Assembly: GCF_017875275.1 (NCBI RefSeq) | Contig: NZ_JAGGML010000001.1 | Coordinates: forward strand, 4,919,001-4,983,000 | Source: Xanthobacter flavus | Lineage (GTDB): Bacteria; Pseudomonadota; Alphaproteobacteria; Rhizobiales; Xanthobacteraceae | Direction of reading: 5' to 3' | DNA length: 64,000 bases | Shown: piece by piece, positions 18,451 through 27,275 of the stretch | Layout: every line of letters begins with the position of its first letter | How positions within the stretch are numbered: the first letter of the stretch is position 1 | Made by a program: the position numbers and the translations under genes | Notes under the pieces: generated by a model | What the model was told of the DNA's origin: nothing | Seen by the model: only the letters and a program-made list of their open reading frames with translations | Database searches by the model: none

Positions 18451-21400
18451 TTGAAGCGTCCCCAGCCCATCGCCGACGTGCTGGCCGAAGGCCGGCCGCT
18501 GACCCTCTCGCGCGTCGCCGACGGCATGGAGGGCATGGTGGTCGCGGACCTCGCGCGCTCCCTCGCCGCGCAGAAGAATGCGCCGTGGCCGAGCCTGACG
18601 GTGGTGTGCCGCGACGGGCAGCGCATGGCCGCGCTGGAACGGGGCCTCGCCTTCTTCGCCCCCGAGCTGGAGGTGATCTCCTTTCCCTCGTGGGACTGCC
18701 TGCCCTACGACCGCGCCTCGCCCAACGCCTCGATCGTGGCGCGGCGCATGGCGGCGCTGGCGAAGCTTGCCCGCATCAAGGGCGGCGCGGCGAGCGTGCT
18801 CATCACCACCGTCAACGCCACGGTGCAGCGCGTGCCGGCCAAGGGGCTGGTGGCAGCGCAGTCGCTGGTGGCGGCGCCGGGCAATGCCATCGCGCTCGAT
18901 GGCGTCACCCAATGGGCCGAGCAGAACGGCTTCCTGCGCACCCCGACGGTACGCGACACCGGTGAATACGCCGTGCGCGGCGGCCTCATCGACCTCTTCC
19001 CGCCCGGCCTCGACGCGCCCATCCGCCTCGACTTCTTCGGCGACACGCTGGAGAGCATCCGCGCCTTCGACCCCGAGACCCAGCGCACCACCTCGCAGTT
19101 GCGCGCGCTGGAACTGGTGCCCATGGCCGAGTTCCAGCTGACCACCGACACCATGCGCCGCTTCCGCATGGCCTACATCGCCCAGTTCGGTGCCGCCCAG
19201 AAGGGCGACACGCTCTATGAGGCCGTGAGCGAGGGCCGCCGCCACGCCGGCATGGAGCATTGGCTGCCGCTGTTCCACGAGCGCATGGACACCCTCTTCG
19301 ACTATCTCGAAGGCGGCACGCTGCTGCTCGATCCGCTCGCCGAGGAAGCCGGCGGCGAGCGCATCGCCCAGATCGCCGATTATTACGACGCCCGCCGGCA
19401 GGCGCAGGAGCTGAACGGCGGCGCCACCTACAATCCGCTGCCGCCGGACCGGCTCTATCTGCAGGGCCCGGAATGGTCGAAATGCCTCGCCGGCATGCGC
19501 CTCGCCCGCCTCTCGCCCTTCGCGGTGCCGGACGGCGGGGCAGGGAAGGTGATCGACCTCGGCGGCATGCAGGGCCGCTCCTTCGCCGCCGAGCGGGCGG
19601 ACCCCGATGCCAATGTCTTCGATGCCGCCATCGCCCATGTGCGGGACTTGCAGAAATCGAAGAAGGTCATCCTCGCCGGGTGGTCGGAAGGCTCGCGCGA
19701 GCGCCTCGGCACGGTGCTGGCGGACCACGGCCTGAAGGGCTGCGCCGCCATCTCCCGCTTCGACAGCCTCGCCGCCCTGCCGAAGAACCAGGCGGCGCTC
19801 GCCGTGTTCGGGCTGGAGGCGGGTTTCGAGACGCCGGACTTCGCCGTCATCGGCGAGCAGGACATCCTCGGCGACCGCCTCGTGCGGCCCAAGCGCAAGG
19901 CGCGCCGCCCGCAGGACGTGCTCACCGAGTTGACCGCGCTCACCGCCGGCGACCTCGTGGTGCATGTGGACCACGGCATCGGCCGCTTCATCGGCCTCAA
20001 GACCGTGGAAGCCATGGGCTCGCCCCACGATTGCCTGGAACTGCACTATGCGGGCGGCGACAAGCTGTTCCTGCCGGTGGAGAATCTGGAACTCCTGAGC
20101 CGCTATGGCTCGGAGGAGACCGAGGCCCAGCTGGACAAGCTGGGCGGCGGCGCCTGGCAGCAGCGCAAGGCGCGGATGAAGAAGCGCATCCGCGAGATGG
20201 CGTCCGAACTCATCAAGATCGCCGCCCAGCGCCAGCTCGGCGAGGCTCCGAAGCTGGTGCCCGCCATGGGCCTCTACGACGAATTCCGCGCCCGCTTCCC
20301 CTATGAGGAGACGGACGATCAGGAAGCCGCCATCGACTCGGTGCTGGACGACCTCGCCTCCGGCCACCCCATGGACCGCCTGATCTGCGGCGACGTGGGC
20401 TTCGGCAAGACGGAAGTGGCCCTGCGCGCCGCCTTCGCGGTGGCGCTCTCCGGCAAGCAGGTGGCGGTGGTGGTGCCCACCACGCTCCTCGCCCGCCAGC
20501 ATTTCAAGACTTTCTCCGACCGCTTCAAGGGCCTGCCCGTTCAGGTGGGGCAGGCCTCCCGCATGGTGACGGGCAAGGACCTCACGGCGGTGAAGAAGGG
20601 CATTGCCGACGGCACTTTGGACATCGTGGTCGGCACCCACGCGCTGCTGGGCAAGGCCATCGCCTTCAAGGATCTCGGCCTCGTCATCGTGGACGAGGAG
20701 CAGCATTTCGGCGTCGCCCACAAGGAGCGGCTGAAGCAGCTGCGCGCCGAGGTGCATGTGCTGACCCTCACCGCCACCCCCATCCCGCGCACCCTGCAAC
20801 TGGCCATGACCGGCGTGCGCGAACTCTCCATCATTGCCACCCCGCCGGTGGACCGCCTCGCGGTGCGCACCTTCATCACGCCGTTCGACGCGCTGGTGGT
20901 GCGCGAGGCGCTGCTGCGCGAGCGCTATCGCGGTGGCCAGAGCTTCTATGTGGTGCCGCGCATCGAGGATCTCGCCGAGGTGCGCGAGTTTTTGGCCGCG
21001 TCCGTGCCCGAGGTGAAGGTGGCGGTGGCCCATGGCCAGCTTGCCGCCGGCGCCCTCGAAGACATCATGACCGCCTTCTACGATGGGCAGTACGACGTGC
21101 TGCTCTCCACCACCATCGTGGAATCGGGCCTCGACGTGCCCAACGCCAACACCCTCATCGTCCACCGGGCCGACATGTTCGGCCTCGCCCAGCTCTACCA
21201 GCTGCGCGGGCGGGTGGGCCGGGCCAAGGCGCGCGCCTACGCCATCTTCACCGTTCCGGCCACCAAGCCCGTGACGGTGCAGGCGGAGCGGCGGCTGAAA
21301 GTGCTGCAATCGCTGGAGACTCTGGGCGCCGGCTTCCAGCTGGCGAGCCACGACCTCGACATCCGCGGCGCCGGCAATCTGCTGGGCGACGAGCAGTCCG

Positions 21401-21957
21401 GCCACATCAAGGAAGTGGGCTACGAACTGTACCAGGAGATGCTCCAGGAGGCGATCGCCCACATCAAGGCCGGCATCACGGATTACGTCGACGACAAGTG
21501 GTCGCCCAACATCACCATCGGCATGCCGGTGCTGATCCCCGAGGACTATGTGGGCGACCTGCATGTCCGCCTCGCCCTCTACCGCCGCCTCGCCGACATC
21601 CAGGACGACGCCGAGATCGACGCCTTCGGCGCCGAGCTGGTGGACCGCTTCGGCCCCACGCCGGAGGAGGTGGGCCAGCTGCTCAAGCTCACCCAGATCA
21701 AGGCGCTCGCCCGCAAGGCCAATGTGGAGAAGGTGGATGCCGGCCCCAAGGGCGTGGTGCTCACCTTCCGCAACAACGAGTTCTCCGACCCCTCGGGCCT
21801 CGTGAAGCTGATCGCCAACGAGGGCGCGCAGGCCAAGGTGCGGCCCGACTTCAAGGTCGTCTTCCTGCGCGACTGGCCGAACGCCGAGCACCGGCTGAAG
21901 GGCACTCTGACCGTGCTGAAGAAGCTGGCTGACCTCGCGAAGAAGAAGGGGCTTTAG
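18451..21957 (+). CDS. mfd: Transcription-repair coupling factor
   Basis: 1168 residues, full length for Mfd, from a TTG start at 18451; the conserved text begins immediately, so a later start would cut the family N-terminus. Order of domains: UvrB-like N-terminal module (SFPSWDCLPYDRASPN), RNA polymerase-interacting domain around residues 490-560 (VVHVDHGIGRFIGL), then the RecG-type helicase with Walker A GDVGFGKT at about 649-656, DEEQHFG, and TATPIPRTLQLAM, and a C-terminal TRCF domain. Mfd removes stalled RNA polymerase at lesions and recruits UvrA. A perfect 14-bp palindrome (AGAGCCATGGCTCT, 21956-21969) overlaps the stop codon. Confidence 0.97.
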   Translation: MKRPQPIADVLAEGRPLTLSRVADGMEGMVVADLARSLAAQKNAPWPSLTVVCRDGQRMAALERGLAFFAPELEVISFPSWDCLPYDRASPNASIVARRMAALAKLARIKGGAASVLITTVNATVQRVPAKGLVAAQSLVAAPGNAIALDGVTQWAEQNGFLRTPTVRDTGEYAVRGGLIDLFPPGLDAPIRLDFFGDTLESIRAFDPETQRTTSQLRALELVPMAEFQLTTDTMRRFRMAYIAQFGAAQKGDTLYEAVSEGRRHAGMEHWLPLFHERMDTLFDYLEGGTLLLDPLAEEAGGERIAQIADYYDARRQAQELNGGATYNPLPPDRLYLQGPEWSKCLAGMRLARLSPFAVPDGGAGKVIDLGGMQGRSFAAERADPDANVFDAAIAHVRDLQKSKKVILAGWSEGSRERLGTVLADHGLKGCAAISRFDSLAALPKNQAALAVFGLEAGFETPDFAVIGEQDILGDRLVRPKRKARRPQDVLTELTALTAGDLVVHVDHGIGRFIGLKTVEAMGSPHDCLELHYAGGDKLFLPVENLELLSRYGSEETEAQLDKLGGGAWQQRKARMKKRIREMASELIKIAAQRQLGEAPKLVPAMGLYDEFRARFPYEETDDQEAAIDSVLDDLASGHPMDRLICGDVGFGKTEVALRAAFAVALSGKQVAVVVPTTLLARQHFKTFSDRFKGLPVQVGQASRMVTGKDLTAVKKGIADGTLDIVVGTHALLGKAIAFKDLGLVIVDEEQHFGVAHKERLKQLRAEVHVLTLTATPIPRTLQLAMTGVRELSIIATPPVDRLAVRTFITPFDALVVREALLRERYRGGQSFYVVPRIEDLAEVREFLAASVPEVKVAVAHGQLAAGALEDIMTAFYDGQYDVLLSTTIVESGLDVPNANTLIVHRADMFGLAQLYQLRGRVGRAKARAYAIFTVPATKPVTVQAERRLKVLQSLETLGAGFQLASHDLDIRGAGNLLGDEQSGHIKEVGYELYQEMLQEAIAHIKAGITDYVDDKWSPNITIGMPVLIPEDYVGDLHVRLALYRRLADIQDDAEIDAFGAELVDRFGPTPEEVGQLLKLTQIKALARKANVEKVDAGPKGVVLTFRNNEFSDPSGLVKLIANEGAQAKVRPDFKVVFLRDWPNAEHRLKGTLTVLKKLADLAKKKGL

Positions 21958-22043
21958 AGCCATGGCTCTCTGCTCCCGCTAGGGAAAAGGAGACCGAGCC
22001 ACCCCCGCTTGGCCCATCCCTTCCCCCATGCTCTACTCGCGCC

Positions 22044-22976
22044 ATGACCGCGGACGCGACACGGGGCGCCTTGCCCGGCTCCATCGATGACACCGGCCGG
22101 CTGCTGGCCGGGCAGGGCTATGTGGCCGATCGGGCGCTGTCCACCGTCGTCTTCCTGGCGCTGCGCATGGGCCGCCCGCTGCTGCTGGAAGGCGAGGCCG
22201 GTGTCGGCAAGACGGAGGTGGCGAAGACGCTGGCGGCGGCGCTGGGCCGCCGGCTCATCCGCCTGCAATGCTATGAGGGGCTGGACCTTTCGGCCGCCGT
22301 CTACGAGTGGAACCACGCCGCCCAGATGATCGCCATCCGCCTCGCGGAAGCCGCCGGCGAGAGCGAAAAGGGCGCCATCGCGGCAGATATCTTTTCTGAC
22401 CGCTATCTGCTGCGCCGCCCCCTTCTGGAAGCGCTGGAGCCCCACGCCGAAGGCCCGCCCGTTCTGCTTGTGGACGAGCTGGACCGCACGGACGAGGCGT
22501 TCGAGGCCTTCCTGCTGGAAGTGCTCTCCGACCATCAGGTGACGATCCCGGAGCTGGGCACCATCAAGGCGGCGGCCCCGCCCATCGTGATCCTCACTTC
22601 CAACCGCACGCGCGAAATCCACGACGCCCTCAAGCGGCGCTGCCTCTATCACTGGGTGGATTATCCCGACGCCGCCCGCGAGATGGAGATATTGCGCGCC
22701 CGCCTGCCGGATGCGCCTGCGCGCCTGTCCGCCGAGGTGGTGGCCTTCGTGCAGGCGCTCAGGAAGGAAGACCTGTTCAAGGTGCCCGGCGTCGCCGAGA
22801 CGCTGGATTGGGCCTCCGCGCTGGTGGAGCTGAACGCGGTATCGCTTGATCCCGGCCTCGTCGGCGACACGCTGGGCGTGCTGCTGAAGTATCAGGACGA
22901 CATCGCCCGCACCGATGCGCCCCGCATCGAGCGCCTCATCGAGGAGGCGCGGCAGGCCTCGCGCGCGGCGGAGTGA
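22044..22976 (+). CDS. MoxR/CoxD-like AAA+ ATPase
   Basis: 310 residues. Walker A GEAGVGKT is at 50-57, then LQCYEGLDLSAAVYEWNHAAQ, Walker B LLVDELDRTDEAFEAFLLE and sensor-1 ILTSNRTREIHDALKRRC. This resembles the MoxR-family ATPases known as CoxD in aerobic CO dehydrogenase clusters, where they act with a VWA protein to mature the molybdenum active site. The downstream VWA gene overlaps its stop codon (GTGA), and XdhC-type genes follow after an inserted opposite-strand pair, which supports a role in molybdenum hydroxylase maturation. Structural genes for such an enzyme are not in the window. Confidence 0.88.
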   Translation: MTADATRGALPGSIDDTGRLLAGQGYVADRALSTVVFLALRMGRPLLLEGEAGVGKTEVAKTLAAALGRRLIRLQCYEGLDLSAAVYEWNHAAQMIAIRLAEAAGESEKGAIAADIFSDRYLLRRPLLEALEPHAEGPPVLLVDELDRTDEAFEAFLLEVLSDHQVTIPELGTIKAAAPPIVILTSNRTREIHDALKRRCLYHWVDYPDAAREMEILRARLPDAPARLSAEVVAFVQALRKEDLFKVPGVAETLDWASALVELNAVSLDPGLVGDTLGVLLKYQDDIARTDAPRIERLIEEARQASRAAE

Positions 22977-24193
22977 TCGGCACGTATGTGACCACCGCGA
23001 CCGCCGCTGAGGACGGGCGGCTTGCCGAGAACATCGCCTGGTTCGGCCGCGCCCTGCGCGCCGCAGGCCTCAAGGTGGGGCCGGGGCGCATCCTCGACGC
23101 GGTGGCGGCGGTGGAGATGGCCGGCGTCGGCGCGCGCGAGGATTTCTACTGGACCCTCCATGCCCTCTTCGTCTCGCGCCACGAGGACAGTGTGGTGTTC
23201 GACCAGGCCTTCCGCCTGTTCTGGCGCCGCCGGGCGCATCAGGAACGGCTGATTGCCATGCTCTCGCCGGTGGCCGTGCCGCAGCGCGAGCAGAAGCGCG
23301 AAAGCGTGCTCCGGCGGGTGGAGGAGGCCCTGTTCGCCGGGGTGGGCACCGAGCGGCAGGTGGAAAAGCCCCGCGTGGAGGTGGAGGCGCGCCTCTCCGC
23401 CTCCGTCGAGGACGTGCTGCGCACCAAGGATTTCGCGCAGATGTCCGCGGCCGAACTCGCCGAGGCGCGCCGCCGCATCGCGCATTTGCGGATGCCGGAC
23501 GACCGCGCCCGCACCCGCCGGCTCGTCCCCGACCCGAAGGGCCGCCGGCTCGATCTGCGCGCCTCGCTACGCGCGGCGGTGGCGACCGGCGGCGATCTCG
23601 TGCTGCTGAAGCGGCGCGGCGAGCGGGAGAAGCCGCCACCGGTGGTCGCGCTGGTGGATATCTCCGGTTCCATGGCCGACTATTCCCGGCCCATCCTGTC
23701 CTTCCTTCACGCGCTGGCGGCGCGGCGGAAGGTGTCCGTCTTTCTGTTCGGCACGCGCCTGACCAATGTCACGCGGCAACTTGCGCGGCGCGATCCCGAT
23801 GCGGCGCTGGCGGCGGTGTCCGCGTCGGCGCGGGACTGGGCGGGCGGCACCCGCATCGCCGCCTCGCTGCGCGCCTTCAATGTGGAGTGGTCGCGGCGAG
23901 TGACGGCGCAGAACCCGGTCGTCCTGCTCTTCACCGATGGGCTGGAGCGGGAGGTGGACGACACGCTGCCGGGCGAGATGGCGCGCCTGAAGCGCTCCTG
24001 CCGCCGGCTCGTCTGGCTCAATCCGCTGCTGCGCTACGAGGGGTTCGAGCCGAAGGCGCAGGGCGTCGCCGCCATGCTGCCGCAGGTGGACGAGATGCGC
24101 CCCGTCCACGATCTGAAAAGCCTCGAAAGCTTGGTGGCGGCTTTGTCCGGCCCCATCAGCCGGTGGTCTCTTCCACCGCCAGTTCGAAAGTGA
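22973..24193 (+). CDS. VWA domain-containing CoxE-like protein
   Basis: 406 residues from a GTG that overlaps the ATPase stop. The N-terminal half is helical (GRALRAAGLKVGPGRI); the C-terminal half is a von Willebrand A domain with the MIDAS sequence VDISGSMADYS near residue 224, WAGGTRIAASL, and LLFTDGLERE. CoxE-type proteins work with MoxR/CoxD ATPases in metal-site assembly. The last 38 bp overlap the tail of the convergent PCC-domain gene, so the two transcripts collide here. Confidence 0.88.
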   Translation: MIGTYVTTATAAEDGRLAENIAWFGRALRAAGLKVGPGRILDAVAAVEMAGVGAREDFYWTLHALFVSRHEDSVVFDQAFRLFWRRRAHQERLIAMLSPVAVPQREQKRESVLRRVEEALFAGVGTERQVEKPRVEVEARLSASVEDVLRTKDFAQMSAAELAEARRRIAHLRMPDDRARTRRLVPDPKGRRLDLRASLRAAVATGGDLVLLKRRGEREKPPPVVALVDISGSMADYSRPILSFLHALAARRKVSVFLFGTRLTNVTRQLARRDPDAALAAVSASARDWAGGTRIAASLRAFNVEWSRRVTAQNPVVLLFTDGLEREVDDTLPGEMARLKRSCRRLVWLNPLLRYEGFEPKAQGVAAMLPQVDEMRPVHDLKSLESLVAALSGPISRWSLPPPVRK

Positions 24194-25022
24194 TGAGAAC
24201 CGGGTTTTCCCCCCGCACCAGCCGTCCCTCGGCCAGAACGCCGGAGAGGCCGACGAGGGAGAGGGAGATATCCGCCGCCAGCGTGCCCGACGCATCGGGG
24301 GCGATCACGCCGGAGGTCACGAACACCTCGGTGGCGTAGTCTTCCACCGGCGGCGCATCATGGAAGCGCGCGCCGATGATGCTGCCGACCCCTCCGCGCA
24401 GCCGCCCGCCCTTGAAGCCGTGGCGGCGGCAGATCTCCTCCACCGCGCCGAACAGCTCCGTGTTCGGCCGCACCCGCGCGAAGGCGATGCGCGGGCCATC
24501 GGCCGGGGCATTCACCGCATGGGGGGTGAAGAGGGGGAAATTGGTCTCGGGGTCGAAATCGGCGGTGGTCTCCACCTCGGCGGCGCCATAGGCGCGGGCA
24601 CGGATGGGCTCGGCCACCACGGCTTCGTGGGGCATCACATGGCCGCCGTGGCGGCTGCCGTCCGGCTCGATCCAGAAGGCGTGGCAATGGATGAACGGCG
24701 CGCCCTCCTTCCGGCCGAAGGTCACATTGCCGCGCTCCAGCTTCGTCACGCCCTCCGGCGAGAAGGCGCGGCTGTACCAGGCGGCGTGGGTGGCATCCGG
24801 CGAGGCAGCGGGCATCACATAGGTGAACGGTCCGAACGCGCCGCCGGAAATCTCCACCTGCGCCGCGCCCATGCCGGCTTCCAGAAGCGGGCCGCAGATG
24901 GCGGCATTGATGGTGAGGCCGGCCTGGAGCGTGAAATCGAGTACCTTCAGCATGCCAACTGCGCTCTCGATGCGCTCGGCCGCGACCGGCCCGGGCTGGG
25001 TGATGCGGCGAAGCTCAGCCAT
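24156..25022 (-). CDS. PCC/DUF296 domain protein, two-domain form
   Basis: 288 residues from the ATG before AELRRITQPGP, which overlaps the stop of the upstream radical SAM gene by 8 bp; a longer start at 25040 is possible. The block FIHCHAFWIEPDGSRHGGHVMP matches the PPC/DUF296 fold, with histidines in the usual metal-like positions. A second, more degenerate copy spans about residues 185-285 (FKGGRLRGGVGSIIGARF, then ISLSLVGLSGVLAEGRLV). Related proteins are called DNA-binding in plants, but in bacteria their role is unclear and some act on small molecules. It forms a tight pair with the lysine 2,3-aminomutase-like gene, which suggests a shared pathway; that is inference. Confidence 0.65.
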   Translation of the reverse strand: MAELRRITQPGPVAAERIESAVGMLKVLDFTLQAGLTINAAICGPLLEAGMGAAQVEISGGAFGPFTYVMPAASPDATHAAWYSRAFSPEGVTKLERGNVTFGRKEGAPFIHCHAFWIEPDGSRHGGHVMPHEAVVAEPIRARAYGAAEVETTADFDPETNFPLFTPHAVNAPADGPRIAFARVRPNTELFGAVEEICRRHGFKGGRLRGGVGSIIGARFHDAPPVEDYATEVFVTSGVIAPDASGTLAADISLSLVGLSGVLAEGRLVRGENPVLITFELAVEETTG

Positions 25023-26109
25023 TCGTTCCCTCATCGGCATAGGCGTGCAGGCCGCCGCAATTGTCGCTCACCTGATAGCCGCCCCCGGTCGCGGCCAGAT
25101 GGCCCGGCGTGAGCGGCACTTTCCCGGCCCCGCCGGGGATATCGAGCACGTAGGTGGGCTGGGCGATGCCGGAGAGGCGCCCGCGCAGCGCGCGCACGAT
25201 CGCCTGCCCCTCGGCGATGGGCAGGCGGAAATGGCCGGTGCCGGGGGCAAGGTCGGGATGGTGCAGGTAATAGGGCTTCACGCGGCATTCCACGAGCGCA
25301 CGGAAGAGTTCGGCCAGCGTCTGCGCGCTGTCGTTCACCCCGCGCAGCAGCACGGTTTGCGACAGCAGCGGGATGCCCGCATCGGCGAGCCGGGCCAGCG
25401 CGACGCGGGCGTCGGGGGTGAGTTCGCGCGCATGATTCACATGCACCGCCACATAGGGCGTGATGCCCGGCGTCTTGAGCGCGGCGACGAAGGCCGGCGT
25501 CACCCGTTCCGGCGCGGCGATGGGCACGCGGGTATGGTGGCGCACGATCTTCACATGGGGAATGGCGGCCAGCCGCCCCACCACCTCGCCCATGCGCCGG
25601 GGCGAGAGCATGAAGGGATCGCCGCCCGTGAGGATGACTTCCCAGATCTCCGGATGGGCGGCGAAATAGGCGAACGCCTGCTCCAGCGCATCGTCCGAGA
25701 GCAGGGAGGCCGCACCCGGCCCCACCATCTCGCGGCGGAAGCAGAAGCGGCAATAGACGGCGCAGACGCCCACGATCTTCAAGAGCGCCCGGTCGGAATA
25801 GCGATGCACCACGCCCGGCACGGGGCTGTGGGCGTCATCGCCGATGGGATCAGCGAGTTCCTCCGGACGCACCTTCAGCTCGGCCGGATCGGGTACGAAC
25901 TGGCGGGCGATGGGGTCGGTTTCGTGCGTCGGGTCGATGGCGGCCGCCAGCGTGGGCGTGACCGCCACGGCATAACGGGCGGCCACCTCTTCCAACACCG
26001 GGCGCGCGTCAGGCGCGGCAAGGCCAGCGCCGATGAGGTCATCGGCGGTGCGCAGCGTCCCTTGATCGCGGGCGGCCAAGGACACAAGTTTGGTGAGAGG
26101 GTTCGGCAT
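25015..26109 (-). CDS. Lysine 2,3-aminomutase family radical SAM protein (KamA/EpmB-like)
   Basis: 364 residues from the ATG before PNPLTKLVSLA. The radical SAM cluster motif CxxxCxxC is Cys116, Cys120 and Cys123 in GVCAVYCRFCFRREM. Other family blocks: LTGGDPFMLSP, VRHHTRVPI, VAVHVNHARELT, LLSQTVLLRGVND and YYLHHPDLAPGTGHFR, where PLP- and substrate-binding residues lie. Members either make beta-lysine (KamA) or modify elongation factor P with EpmA (EpmB). No efp or epmA gene is nearby, so I leave the substrate open. It is divergent from the short XdhC gene (61 bp) and overlaps the PCC-domain gene by 8 bp. Confidence 0.85.
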   Translation of the reverse strand: MPNPLTKLVSLAARDQGTLRTADDLIGAGLAAPDARPVLEEVAARYAVAVTPTLAAAIDPTHETDPIARQFVPDPAELKVRPEELADPIGDDAHSPVPGVVHRYSDRALLKIVGVCAVYCRFCFRREMVGPGAASLLSDDALEQAFAYFAAHPEIWEVILTGGDPFMLSPRRMGEVVGRLAAIPHVKIVRHHTRVPIAAPERVTPAFVAALKTPGITPYVAVHVNHARELTPDARVALARLADAGIPLLSQTVLLRGVNDSAQTLAELFRALVECRVKPYYLHHPDLAPGTGHFRLPIAEGQAIVRALRGRLSGIAQPTYVLDIPGGAGKVPLTPGHLAATGGGYQVSDNCGGLHAYADEGTNG

Positions 26110-26170
26110 CGGCTTCGCGACAGCTATATGGGAAGCCAGCCGCCCTGCCAAATGAACACGGGAGCCGCCC

Positions 26171-26494
26171 ATGGACGTGACCGACAGCGATGTTCTCGCC
26201 GCCGCCGAGCGCTGGCGCCGCGAGGGGCGGGGGGTCGCCATCGCCACCGTGCTGGAAACATGGGGCTCGGCCCCGCGCCCGGTGGGCAGCCGCCTCGTCA
26301 TCGATGCGGAGGGCAATTTCCTCGGCTCTGTCTCCGGCGGCTGCGTGGAAGGCGCCGTGGTGAGCGAGGCGGCGGAGGTGATCGCGGCCGGAACACCGCG
26401 CACGCTGGAATTCGGCGTCGCCGACGAGACCGCCTGGAAGGTCGGACTCTCCTGCGGCGGCAAGATCGCCGTCTATGTGGAGCCGGTGGACTGA
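26171..26494 (+). CDS. XdhC/CoxI family protein, N-terminal-domain-only form
   Basis: 107 residues, far shorter than complete XdhC (about 280-380). It holds only the XdhC_CoxI domain: VLETWGSAPRPVGSRLVI, GSVSGGCVEGAVV and a final GLSCGGKIAVYVE with the cysteines conserved in XdhC. XdhC binds molybdenum cofactor, helps add the terminal sulfido ligand and delivers it to xanthine dehydrogenase-type enzymes. The NAD-binding-like C-terminal domain is encoded in the next gene, 82 bp on. I see no shared reading frame across the gap, so it reads as two separate genes rather than a fresh frameshift. Confidence 0.88.
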   Translation: MDVTDSDVLAAAERWRREGRGVAIATVLETWGSAPRPVGSRLVIDAEGNFLGSVSGGCVEGAVVSEAAEVIAAGTPRTLEFGVADETAWKVGLSCGGKIAVYVEPVD

Positions 26495-26576
26495 ATGACG
26501 CGCGTCGTGACGCGGGGCGCGCGGCGTTATATTCAGTGGGGAAGATGATCCGGATGCTCCCTGAGGGAGGACCACC

Positions 26577-27275
26577 ATGCGTCTCGACCTGCTCGCCGCC
26601 CTGAATGCGGAGCGCGCCGCCCGCCGCGCCGCGGTCGTCGTGACCGAGCTGGCCACTGGCGCCCAGCGCCTCGCCACCGCCGCGACGCTCGCCACCGATC
26701 CGCTCGGCGCGGAGATCGCGGCGGCGCTCGCCGCCCGGCGCAGCGGCAAGGCGGCGGAGGGCAGCGTCTTCCTCGCGGTGGATGCGCCGCCGCCGCGCAT
26801 GCTGGTGATCGGTGCCGTTCATATCTCGCAGGCGCTGGCCCCCATGGCGCGCCTCGCGGGATACGACCTGACGATCCTCGATCCGCGCACCGCTTTCGCG
26901 ACGCCCGAGCGCTTCCCCGACGTGCCGGTGATCGCCGAATGGCCGGACGAGGCGCTGCCGGCCTATGCGCTCGATCCCTTCACCGCGCTGGTGGCCCTCA
27001 CCCACGATCCCAAGATCGACGAGCCGGCCATCGCCGCCGCGTTGCGGGCCGAGTGCTTCTACGTGGGCGCGCTGGGCTCGCGCCGCACGCATGCCAAGCG
27101 CGTGGAGCGGCTGGCGGCGGCGGGGCTGTCCCAGCAGGCCCTGGCGCGCATCCACGCGCCCATCGGAATGGACATCGGCGCCTCCAGCCCCGCCGAGATC
27201 GCCGTCGCGGTGCTGGCCGAGGTGATCCGCGCCTTGCGCACCGGCTCGAGCGCTACGGCCGGAGCGGCCGCGTGA
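26577..27275 (+). CDS. XdhC family protein, Rossmann-domain form
   Basis: 232 residues. The N-terminal 75 residues are a degenerate region, followed by the XdhC Rossmann domain: RMLVIGAVHISQALAPMA, LTHDPKIDEPAI, FYVGALGSRRTHAKRVERL and IGMDIGASSPAEIAVAVLAE. It complements the short XdhC gene just upstream. The last codons overlap the GTG start of the following molybdopterin-binding/transferase gene (GTGA), indicating coupled translation. Confidence 0.88.
   Translation: MRLDLLAALNAERAARRAAVVVTELATGAQRLATAATLATDPLGAEIAAALAARRSGKAAEGSVFLAVDAPPPRMLVIGAVHISQALAPMARLAGYDLTILDPRTAFATPERFPDVPVIAEWPDEALPAYALDPFTALVALTHDPKIDEPAIAAALRAECFYVGALGSRRTHAKRVERLAAAGLSQQALARIHAPIGMDIGASSPAEIAVAVLAEVIRALRTGSSATAGAAA

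Noticed and set aside
17890-21963. A 1357-codon open frame on the minus strand opposite mfd
   Set aside because: It runs opposite a full-length, motif-complete mfd. Long antisense frames are common in GC-rich DNA, and its residues (histidine/glycine/arginine-rich) show no family.
26171-27275. Reading the two XdhC genes as one broken gene
   Set aside because: Each part has its own start codon and a complete domain, 82 bp apart, and the second is coupled to the next gene; it reads as a stable split, not a decaying gene.
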